Source: Hirsutella rhossiliensis (Eukaryota; Ascomycota; Sordariomycetes; Hypocreales; Ophiocordycipitaceae). Taken from it: a stretch of DNA of 64,000 bases. The notes under the pieces are model-generated. The model searched no databases. It had not been told where the DNA came from and saw only the letters and a list, made by a program, of their open reading frames with translations. Every line of letters starts with the position of its first letter. Position 1 is the stretch's first letter. Of the stretch, positions 55,640 to 64,000 are shown in pieces. Both the position numbers and the translations under genes were made by a program. The stretch covers positions 2,232,001 to 2,296,000 of the forward strand of contig NW_025408676.1 in NCBI RefSeq assembly GCF_020360975.1, written 5' to 3'.

Positions 55640-57122
55640 TACGATCAAATGAGTCATGGAAACTATAGAATCTTTCGCTCTCGAATGGTTCGTGAAGTCA
55701 AAGGAATCAACACTAAGCCCTACGAAAAGTCTCGACTTGTTATTCAAGGACATAACGACTTTGAGAAGACCACCCTCCTGACGCAATCTCCGACAATTCA
55801 ACGCGTTAGCCAGAGACTCATCCTCGCTATTGCCCCGGACTTCTTCAAAACTACGGCATAACCCTCTCCTCCGTGATATCACTCAGGCATACCCGCAATC
55901 CCAGACCAAGCTTTCCGGACCATTCTTACGTATTTGCCCACGGAACTACAAGGCAAATACCCTAACAGAACAATTATTCGTGTTATTAAGCCCCTGTACG
56001 GTATCGCAGAAGCCGGAGTCCATTGGTTCCGCACATATCAGCAGCATCACCTCGAAAAGCTGGATATGTCTACCTCCACCTATGACTCCTGCCTACTGAT
56101 TTCGAATACTGGCCCTGACACGCTCGGTATTGTTGGAATGCAAACTGATGACACCCTCATCCTTGGAACGAACAACTTTTCTACCCGTGAAGAAGAAGAG
56201 CTACAAAGGCAGAATTTCGTTCCAAGCCCAAGACTGACATCACATACGGAACAACGGTTGACTTTAATGGTGCAAGACTGACGTTGCTGAATAATAACCC
56301 CTTAAGAAAGGATCCCTTTACTTCAACAGAAGGGACAAGCAGCAAAAATGACCACCATTGACCCTAAAGCAATTGATCGTCACCAGCGCTACGTTGAGGA
56401 ACGAGCGCGAGCCTCATACATTGCTTCAATTGCTCAACCGGAAGCTTCTTTCGATGTTTCAGTCGCCGCCCAAGTACAGACCCTGAGGATAAAGATTACG
56501 CAATTTTGAACAAGCGACTGCAATGGCAAATGGATCACCAACTACGTGGCCTCACGTACAAACCAATTGATCTAGCTACTGCAAAGCTGATGGTTTTCAC
56601 CGATGGTTCTTTCGCAAACAACAAGGACTTATCCTCCCAACTAGGATTCGTCATTGCCCTCGTTAACGAGACAAACCACAAAGAAAAACAGTTCGAGATT
56701 AGTGGTAACATCGTACACTGGAGTTCAACAAAGTGCAAACGTGTTACCCGTAGCGTCCTAGCATCAGAGATCTACGGTATGGCCAACGGATTCGACATAG
56801 GCATCTCCTTGCGATGACTATGAAGATAATTACGGAACGACTCAACCTTCCTCCTATCCCTCTCATCGTCTGTACGGATTCGTACTCTCTCTACGAATGC
56901 CTAGTCAAGCTCGGTACGACGAAGGAAAAACGATTGATGATTGATATCATGGCCCTTCGCCAGTCATACGAGAAGAGAGAGATAACAGATATTCGTTGGA
57001 TCAACGGCGCAGACAACCCAGCAGATGCAATGACGAAAGCATCACCAAACCGAGCCCTGGAACGCTTCATCGATACCAATAGTCTGACAATTCGAGTCGA
57101 AGGATACGTACAACGTTCCTAA
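55640..57122 (+). pseudogene. Copia-B reverse transcriptase and RNase H
   Basis: RT pieces: YEKSRLVIQGHNDFEKTTLL and SPTIQRVSQRLILAIA; then DITQAYPQS in the next frame (catalytic Asp), TIIRVIKPLYGIAEAGVHWF, and MQTDDTLIL, which holds the Asp pair in place of YVDD. RNase H: KLMVFTDGSFANNKDL, TRSVLASEIYGMANGFD, VCTDSYSLYECLVKLG and WINGADNPADAMTK. There are at least four frame changes. Catalytic residues can be found but the product could not be made as written. Confidence 0.82.
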
Positions 57123-57337
57123 CCGCTCCTTATACCTATGATCAAATGATTGCTCCTATCAGGAAGACCCTTCACTTCTTCCCAGATATCTACAGCTAAG
57201 AACAAGACGTCGGACCCACTTTTTGGCAATAATGACACACGCCCTCACGGCACATTCCTTCACGGCCTTAACGCTACTATCCTTTAGACCCGTTCAAGGT
57301 GTTGCTGTGCTTCTCACAGCAAAAGAAGAGTTGCCTG

Positions 57338-57538
57338 TGTAGGAATGTATCTATCTAGTGGTGTGACCAACCATGGTTGGCACGTGACCCGTACGGTCAC
57401 GTGTGCGGCTGAGGCAGCGTGCCCCCTTTCTCCACGCTGGCCTCTGCCTCCTTAGATAGAGAATCAAGACGAATACAACATCACAGGTTAACCCTAGTAC
57501 CGTCTCATTGCAGCAGCTGCCGCAGGTGCCTACCCACA
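57338..57538 (+). repeat. Copia-B 3' LTR
   Basis: 201 bp. It has one G fewer in GCTGAGGGCAGCG than the other two copies. Confidence 0.92.
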
Positions 57539-57587
57539 GCAATAGATATATAATTTATATATATATATAGTCTGCTCCCTTCTTTTA

Positions 57588-58157
57588 TCGCGAAGCGTGG
57601 CCTGATTTCGAGGTTCCTAGATATCCCTCAGTAAGAGGGATCTAGGAAGCTAAAACTATCGGGAAGCGGTTATCAGACATTTGTGTCAATTGCAGCGCAC
57701 CTGTCGCAGCGCGCGTTCTACTTTTGCCTACGTGGCGCAATGGTCTTCGCGACAGAAACAACCGGTATAGAAGAAGGAAGAAGAAGCTGAAAAGAGGTGC
57801 AGATAGGAGGGTGGGGGAAAGAGGGGAAGCAGAAGTAGCGATGGCTTCCAATGGAGGTGGCGAGAGATAAAGCGGGATTGCTGGCAACGGCTGGAAAAGA
57901 GGGGTAAAAAGGCTGGTCATCTGATGGACATCGAGATCTGGCCTGTAAGGGATTTCCCTTATCAATTGGGATGCTAGAGGGACATAGAGGGGAGCGTTGG
58001 ATAGAGGAAAAGAGGAGGAACAAGGCAATACAACAATTAATTCTCTGCCCTTATTGCCCTTAAAAGATTCAAACAACTTTGCCCTGCCTGTCCGACCCCG
58101 TACCGTTAATTTCACCTTGGTGCATTTTATATGCACTTCTCGCGTCTCACTTCGCGA
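57588..58157 (+). repeat. TCGCGAAG-ended dispersed repeat, copy A (full, 570 bp)
   Basis: Begins TCGCGAAGCGTGGC and ends CTCACTTCGCGA, so the outer eight bases are inverted copies. It carries a purine-rich middle (GAAGGAAGAAGAAGCTG, GCAACGGCTGGAAAAGAGG) and, near the end, a small hairpin GTGCAT-TTTAT-ATGCAC. No coding capacity. It shares its layout with copy D at 60009; copies B and C are partial. RIP-like base changes are common. Confidence 0.75.
57658..57759 (+). repeat. About 100 bp insertion inside copy A, second copy at 58725-58808
   Basis: Copy D reads straight through this position (GAAGCTGAAAACACCGG), so copy A holds an insertion. The inserted part includes CAATTGCAGCGCACC, GCGCGCGTTC and GTGGCGCAATGGTCTTCGCG. 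The same sequence stands alone at 58725-58808. AAAC on both sides (57654-57657, 57756-57759) could be the target duplication. GTGGCGCAATGG resembles a tRNA A box, but no B box follows. Confidence 0.6.
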
Positions 58158-58399
58158 GATCTTAAGATTAGTAATTTGCTGGACCTTAATACAATTAAGC
58201 CTACTTGGCTATATTTTGACAAGGCAACTATAAAGAGAGGCATCTAAAAGAGCTCGCAGGAAGCTATTTAAGCAATCTAATAGTCAGCTTAGAGAGAGCT
58301 GCCGCAAGAGAAACTTAAGCTTAGATTAAGAGAATTCCTTAGCATCTAAAAGATCACTAAACTTAAAAGAGGAAATAGGCATTAGGAGAGCTAAGAATG

Positions 58400-58625
58400 T
58401 CGCGAAGCGTGGCTGGATTTAGCAGGTCTCAAGGATATCTCTTAGTAAGGGAAGCTATAGGAGGAGCTACGGGTAACCTAGGTGCAGAGAGCTAATAAGG
58501 GGCTATAAGAGGAGCTAAGGGAGGTGTAGGGAGCTAAAGAGTAGAAGAAGAGGTAGCAAAAGCTTCTAGTAGAGGGAGCGAAAGATAAGACGGAAAAGCC
58601 GGCAACGGCTGGAAAAGAGGTCCAA
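58400..58625 (+). repeat. TCGCGAAG-ended repeat, copy B (partial)
   Basis: TCGCGAAGCGTGGCTGGATT and the same middle as copy A to GGCAACGGCTGGAAAAGAGG; the right end is missing. Confidence 0.65.
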
Positions 58626-58929
58626 AAAGTTCTGTCTTTGGTCGGACATCGAGATTATAGCTATGCTGCTGCTGCTGTTATAGACAGTACTGTGTGTATT
58701 TCCGCAAAATACATAGAATCTTGTTAGAAAGAAAGACATATGTCAATTGCAGCGCACCTATAGGAGCGCGCGTTCCACTTTTGCCTGCGTGGCGCAATGG
58801 TCTTCGCGACAAATCCAGTCCGTGCAACCTTTATTATACTACCCTCTTTCGTCCATGCATGCAGCATCCCTTTCTCCTTACGTGTGCCGCCGTTAGGCAT
58901 TCCTCCGCCTTAGCTGTCTGGACCGCCTA

Positions 58930-59214
58930 GATCCGGCTGGTGCACGACCTAGTCTATATATTTAGCGCTTACCTTTATATCTGCCGTTTGACAGACCCTG
59001 TTGGAGGGATGATTATACTTTTATTTTAGCTGCTTTTTGCTATCCTTTTATATTCCCTTTTCTAGAGTCTCCTTTTTCTTTAGGCGTCTATAACCTCTTT
59101 CCTTAAGCGCTCTCAAGTGACTTTTGCGGGATAAAATACCAGGGCTGAATTAGTATCTATACGATCAAGGAGATAATTATTTAGAGCTTTACCGCGCTAC
59201 CTACGCTGCTTCTG
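58930..59214 (+). repeat. RIP-degraded repeat, similar to 63690-64000
   Basis: TTAGGCGTCTATAACCTCTT, TTAAGCGCTCTCAAG, CTTTTGCGGG and CTACCTACGCTGCTTCT correspond position by position, with TpA-type changes, to the end of the window. Possibly part of an old LTR element. No open frame. Confidence 0.55.
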
Positions 59215-59425
59215 TCGCAAAGTGTAGCCGGATTTTGCAGGTCTCGGAGATATCTCCTAGCTAGAGGGGTATAGAGGAGCTGAAAGCGGTGTAAGAAGCT
59301 AGAAGGAGGTGTAGAGGTCGAGAAAGGAAGGTGTAGGAAGAGAGGGAAGCGGAAGTAATAGCTTCTATAGAGGTAGCGGGAGAGTAAGACGGATCTACTA
59401 GCAACGGCTGGAAAAGAGGGTAAAT
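59215..59425 (+). repeat. TCGCGAAG-ended repeat, copy C (partial, decayed)
   Basis: Begins TCGCAAAGTGTAGCC, which is TCGCGAAGCGTGGCC with G-to-A and C-to-T changes, and follows copy B to AACGGCTGGAAAAGAGGG. Confidence 0.6.
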
Positions 59426-60008
59426 GCATTAGTTCTAATAATTAATCATTTATATCGTATTATAACTTATATACTAGTACTATATAAACCACCGTTAGGC
59501 ACCAGGGCGCCTATATATTAGCCGCCTATCTCTAACCTATATAGAGTTAATTGTCTAATACTACATATAACCCCGCACGCATAGCTATATAGCTAGGTAT
59601 ATAATCTATAGCATTATTTAATAGCCTAAGGCACTATTATAGTCTTATAGGCTAGTCGGGGTAATAGGCCTATATAAGGACCTTTATAGCTCTAATAGGC
59701 GTAGGCCTAAGGGCACTTATATCTTTCGTGGGTGCTAGGTTATTATAACTAGCTATAATATATAGCTGCTAAGCTAAAAGCTAATAAATGCACTATTATA
59801 TAATATTAAAAACCTAACCTATAATCTTTATCCTAAATATTTCTAGACGGAGAAACTTCTCCGAGCAAGCTATAGATATATAATAAGATAACTAATTTTA
59901 CGGCCTATTATATACTCTAAATTTTAGATAGATATATATCTTAGAATTTTTACAGTTATTTATATAAGGAGGCAACTTCCGCCTAGGAAATATTATACTA
60001 TGTAATTT
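59426..60008. other. AT-rich, RIP-like block, no gene
   Basis: Dense TATA/CTATAG-type sequence with no coding frame. Confidence 0.6.
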
Positions 60009-60478
60009 TCGCGAAGCGTGGCCTAATGTCGCTGTTCTCGGAGATATCCCTTAGTAAGAGGGACCTAGGAAGCTGAAAACACCGGTGTGGAAGAAGGAAG
60101 AAGGAGCTGAAAGGAGGTGCAGAGAGGAGGGTGGGGGCAAGAAGGGAAGTAGAAGTAGCGATAGCTTCCTATAGGTGGCGAAAGATAAGACGGATGTGCT
60201 GGCAACGGCTAAAAGAGGGAAAAACCGGCAAAAGCTCGGTAGTTAAGAGGACATTAGTGGCTTCTTTAAGCAGGATCTTCTTTGTTAATTGGGATGCTAG
60301 ACGGATATAAAGAGGGCGCTAGATAGAGGAAAGAAGGACAATTAAGGCAATACAACAATTACTCCCCTGCTACTGCTACCCCGCAAGAATCAAATAACTT
60401 TGCCCTGCCTATCCGACCCCTTACTTCTACTTTTACCTTCGTGCATTTTATATGCACTTCTCGCACCTCTCTTCGCGA
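60009..60478 (+). repeat. TCGCGAAG-ended repeat, copy D (full, 470 bp)
   Basis: Begins TCGCGAAGCGTGGCC and ends CTCTTCGCGA. It lacks the inserted segment of copy A. Flanking GTAATTTT (left) and GTAATCAT (right) agree at six of eight bases if the element is taken from CGCGAAG, which would suit an 8 bp target duplication. Confidence 0.7.
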
Positions 60479-60641
60479 GTAATCATAAGTGCTAAATATT
60501 CAACGTCTTATTTATATTCATCCTTGCTTTTCTAGGATAACTAGATCTGCTACGAACATCTCTATTCCCGGATTCTTATATTGCCTAGTTTATTTACCTG
60601 CTCCTATTTATATCCTTTCCGGGATCATCTAGAGAGCTGCC

Positions 60642-62427
60642 ATGGCACTTAGAATATTGTCGACGTTGTTTAAACATCCAACAGTAGACGAAACTTCGTC
60701 TATCGTAAAAGGAATTATGCTAACCTTTATAATTATTTCGGCAATCTCTCTTATTAAATGTCGGCTCGAACACTATCTTGACCAAAAGCCGTTTCCTCTG
60801 GCTAACCCTCCTATGTGGTACCAGCCTCGGATTATTAGACAAATAGAGTTTTTATTTAAAAGCTCGGAAGTTCTCTCCGATGGTAGAAGAGATAATGTTG
60901 GAAAGCCCTTCAGACTCTTGTCAGAACTCGGCGAAGTGTTGGTGTTACCGTCGCTATTTGCAAATGTTATTGGCAACAATACACGTCTTAATGCTCATAA
61001 AGCTCGGGCAGAGGTGAGAAACTAAACCAACTTTATATCACAACGTATTACTGACTATAAGTAGCAAGTTCATAGCTATTTACCTGGTTTTGAGCCGTTC
61101 CGGTTTATTCAAGATGAGTCTCGAATTTTGCACACAGTGATTAAGAAGTGGCTGAAAGGAGGGAATCTCGGTACGTTGGCCCGGTCTTCAATATCTCAAT
61201 GGTTTCTTTAATAATATATCAAGACGCTTTAGTTAAGCCGCTTTCATCCGAAGCGGAGCTAGCTACCAGAATGCTTCTCGGCGACTGCTTAGGTAATTCT
61301 TTCGCCAAGAGTTGTATAGGCTGTATTGACAGGACATATTAGAATGGCGCGAGTGCAAACCTTTTGAATCTATTCTCGACCTAATAGTCCGCATGACATC
61401 TGGTATCTTCCTGGGCGACGACATCGGCCGCAACGAAGACTGGTTAAGGATCACCAGCGAGTATACATTTCACAGCCTCGAAGCAATCGTAAAGATCAAC
61501 CTTGTACCTAGGCCGCTTCGGGGCATGCTTCACTGGTTCTTTGCAGATTGCAAAAAAGTGAGGCGATGTTATGCCCAAGCGCAGGAGTTCTTGAGACCTA
61601 TTGTCGAAAATCGAAATACGAAAGGCCAGTTCAAGACTGGAGACAAGTTTAAACCGATATTCAATGACAGTATCGATTGGGCCGAGCACGAGAGCAACGG
61701 TCATTCCTACGAACCGTCCGCCTTCCAACTCATACTATCATTTACAGCAACACATAACACAACGGACCTTTGCACCTATACGTTAGCCCTGCTGGCCAGC
61801 AACCCAGAATTATTTGAACCAGTGCGCAGAGAGATGGTCGACACCCTTCGGTCGCATGGATGGAAGCAAGGGGCGCTCGATGATCTGAAATTGCTCGATA
61901 GCGCGATAAAAGAGGCGCAGCGTCTAAAGCCTATCGATTTAGGTGAGGCCACCGAAAATTACAGCCATGTTTATTTCGTGCTGATCATTTTAGTGACAAT
62001 GAGCCGAATCGTTTCCGAGAATACTATCATTGCCGGCGATTTGAAGATACGTAAAGGTGAACGAATCGCTGTCGACGTCTCCAGTATGATGGATCCAGCC
62101 ATTTATGGAAACCCAGAAAATTTTGATATCTATCGCTTTGTCCACCTGAGCGAGAAACCGGACTGGACGAAGAAAGCGCGGCTTGTATCAACAAGTGCGG
62201 AACATCTAGGATTTGGCCACGGATTTAATGCTTGTCCTGGTCGGTTCTTCGCTTCCAACACGGTTAAGGTGGCTTTATGTTTCTTAATATTGAAGTACGA
62301 CTGGAGACTTGGGTCGGGAAGCGACGTGAAGCCACTTATTATTGGCCTTATTAGAACCACTAATCCAAAGGCAGCGTTATTATTCCGACGCCGAAATGCA
62401 GAGATAGACCTCGGAAGCCTGCTTTGA
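60642..62427 (+). CDS. Cytochrome P450 monooxygenase, 526 aa, five exons, intact
   Basis: The predicted exons 60642-61013, 61065-61170, 61224-61292, 61343-61942 and 61994-62427 join in frame to 526 residues with no stop. All four introns (50-53 bp) start GTGAG, GTACG or GTAAT and end AG. The N-terminal membrane anchor is at about residues 21-38 (IVKGIMLTFIIISAISLI). Helix I has SFTATHNTTDL, the K helix ExxR is EAQR (Glu373, Arg376), and the PERF-like segment is FDIYRF. The haem loop FGHGFNACPGR has the ligand Cys463. The style (GDCLEWRE, LRITSEYT, HNTTDL) fits the fungal ent-kaurene-oxidase-like and indole-diterpene P450 group in secondary metabolism; the substrate is unknown. The start is in good context (GCTGCCATGG). 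No partner biosynthetic gene is in the window. Confidence 0.9.
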
Positions 62428-62947
62428 TAATGGTATTGCTCTGGGGAATTCACACTTGCGACGTACGTTATAAAGAAATAGTTGGTACGTACGACGCTTG
62501 CGCGAACTTTGCGTCTTCATTAAGGGGACATTAGCCTCAAGGAAACGCTTTTGACCATTGTCGCTCAAGCAATAAACAGCCATGAGTGCGTAGGCACACT
62601 CGGTGATTGTGGGCAGCGCATCGTTGCTGGTCATCGATTTGCGCTCTCTTTTTTGGCAGATTCATTGTGCAGTAATAAAAGTAAGCCGTAAATCAAGGCC
62701 GTGACTAGGGAGCACATACTTCTGCCTAAAGAGCCCAAAAATTAGGGCAGTGTGGCTAGTTAAGGCGCAGCGCCGATACCGCATAATTAGGTGCGTATGT
62801 TGGCTCGTCTTAAGGAATTTTCCGATGATCTGCCGGATCCCGTGACCCGCCGGACTTACACGCGACCGTAAGTTAATAGACATCAATCCATAATAACTCC
62901 ATAGCAACGGGGCCAAATTTTCTCTAACTTAAAATGTAATAAAAAAG
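62428..62947. other. 3' flank of the P450, no gene
   Basis: Short ORFs only; the AT content rises toward the next LTR. Confidence 0.5.
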
Positions 62948-62983
62948 CGACTACGAGATATATATCATCCTATTTCGTAGTCG
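62948..62983. repeat. Perfect 9 bp inverted repeat (hairpin)
   Basis: CGACTACGA (62948-62956) and TCGTAGTCG (62975-62983) with an 18-base AT-rich loop, 12 bases before an LTR start. Its role is unknown. Confidence 0.7.
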
Positions 62984-62995
62984 TTAAGCTATTAT

Positions 62996-64000
62996 TGTCA
63001 CGACCCAACGAGGGTCTTAAAGACCCAACAAGGGTCCCAGTGGGCCACAGACTAATGTATAGCTATTGAAGGTTGGGCTCACGCCCACACGCACTAACAG
63101 GCGCGCCCCTCATCCCTATAAGCGGAGACGATGCCATCGCCGCATCCGGAGGCACCGAATGCGGTAGTTAACCTAAGGGATGCTAAGGAAGTCACTTAAC
63201 GGATCCGGATAACCGTAAGCTGCCGGATTAGTAGGGAAACCTATTCCCCCCGTACTTCGTATATATATATATAGTCACACCTACGGACTCCCTCTTTTAG
63301 GCAGGACAGAGCAATATACACCCTCTTTCTTTAATGCAAAGACCTAATAACTAGCAATAATTATAGTCGCTTACTATTCCGCTGCGGCCGTCCCGAGCTC
63401 CGATATACTACTACTATCTCCCGATTACTCTTAATAGCTAGAAAAGGTCTTTAGGCACGAGGTGTTCGGCCTAGCGGAATCCTTGCCTTCTTTGCTAAGT
63501 CGTGCTATAGCTAATCTAGCGCTTGCGATATTACCGGAAGCTCTAATAGTAACGGAGGAGCGACGATTATTTCGTTTAGAATTCCTAGACTCTTCTCTTA
63601 TAGGTTAAAAGGCCCTAGCTAGCTTTACTACCCCTATTACGGCCTTTCCTAGTAAAGACGCCCGAAGTCGTTATAAAGCTATTAGTTAGCCTCTTTCTCT
63701 TACTTTCTAGCTTCTTTTTCCTATAATTTTCGCTCCCTTTTCTTCTCTCGCTACTTCTTTCTTTCTAACGGACCTCTTTTATTCTTCCGCCTTCTACTAT
63801 TACTAACCCCTCTAGGATTCCTTTTAAAGAGCCTCCTCTTTCTTTTAGGCCTCTATTATAGCTTTCTCCTCTTAAGCTTAGGCTACTTTTTACGGGCTAA
63901 AGACTAAAGTAAAGTTAGGATCTATATAGTTAAAGAGGTAATCTTTTAAAGCGGTACTATACTACCTACGCTACTTCTTATAAATTATTACCTTATAGAG
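62996..64000 (+). mobile_element. RIP-degraded Gypsy-like LTR element, left end, runs off the window
   Basis: Begins TGTCACGACCC, the same start as the Gypsy LTR at 44548, and has a TATATATATATA box near 63262 and a plausible transcribed leader. From about 63400 the sequence becomes CT/TA-rich with no open frame, consistent with RIP. The LTR end is unclear. The last 300 bp resemble 58930-59214. Confidence 0.5.

Larger units (their letters stand above)
51360..57538 (+). mobile_element. Copia-B LTR retrotransposon, full length
   Basis: The 5' LTR (51360-51556, 197 bp) and 3' LTR (57338-57538, 201 bp) both start TGTAGGAATG and end CCACA, and differ by a few small indels. Internal order gag, protease, integrase, RT, RNase H is the Ty1/Copia order. 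The immediate flanks are GTTAA and GCAAT, not a direct duplication, because the left side was exchanged by inversion. The coding region is frameshifted but not AT-shifted. Confidence 0.93.

Noticed and set aside
57588..60478. TCGCGAAG repeats as Helitrons (5' TC, 3' hairpin)
   Set aside because: The ends are inverted copies of each other, there is no clear CTRR 3' end, and insertion between A and T is not consistent among copies.
60642..62427. P450 as part of a biosynthetic gene cluster
   Set aside because: No synthase, cyclase, transporter or pathway regulator is present in the window; neighbours are repeats.

Overview
The window is nuclear DNA from a filamentous ascomycete, probably a member of the Sordariomycetes. 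The host-type genes carry 47 to 75 base introns of the GTNNGN...AG type. The protein families (a fungal F-box/LRR-like protein, DUF3723, an aminoglycoside-phosphotransferase-like kinase, a fungal cytochrome P450) are typical of that group. Several blocks are extremely AT/TpA-rich, as expected after repeat-induced point mutation (RIP). Nothing suggests a prokaryote. This is an accessory, transposon-dominated compartment: about three quarters of it is mobile DNA, and few host genes are intact.

Layout. 1-2.9 kb: 3' end of a Copia retrotransposon (minus strand) fused to a broken pogo/Fot1-type transposase. 2.9-8.0 kb: mostly unassigned, with a stray pogo-type terminus, a small RIP-degraded Tad-like LINE with a perfect 13-base target duplication, and a short MADS-box-like ORF. 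8.0-9.9 kb: an F-box gene with one intron and one frameshift. 9.9-14.8 kb: a DUF3723 gene split by a 3.76 kb MULE (Mutator-like) element. 15.3-21.9 kb: a cluster of Tad-clade LINEs, the largest with endonuclease, reverse transcriptase and RNase H. 22.5-25.3 kb: a nearly intact hAT transposase. 27.2-29.6 kb: two apparently intact host genes, a 200 aa hypothetical protein and a 300 aa APH-family kinase. 30.3-37.4 kb: remnants of three different hAT transposases, a truncated ORF for a small secreted cysteine-rich protein, and a PIF1-like helicase fragment. 38.2-40.4 kb: a complete-ended pogo element with TA duplication. 40.4-43.7 kb: a second MULE with perfect 74 bp inverted repeats. 44.5-50.7 kb: a chromodomain Gypsy element with identical LTRs and a 5 bp duplication. 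51.1-57.5 kb: a solo LTR facing a full Copia element of the same family. 57.5-64 kb: RIP-degraded repeats surrounding one intact five-exon cytochrome P450 gene.

The genes do not form a pathway. The window is a record of nested insertion, decay and rearrangement. The clearest structural result is at 51.06-57.54 kb, where flanking target duplications are swapped and inverted between two inverted LTRs. This shows that the 100 bp between them was flipped by recombination. Other points worth attention are the intact P450 in a RIP desert, the signal-peptide-bearing cysteine-rich ORF cut by a hAT, and a young Gypsy whose LTRs are identical although its coding region is full of frameshifts. I did not find a convincing new defence, toxin or biosynthetic system.
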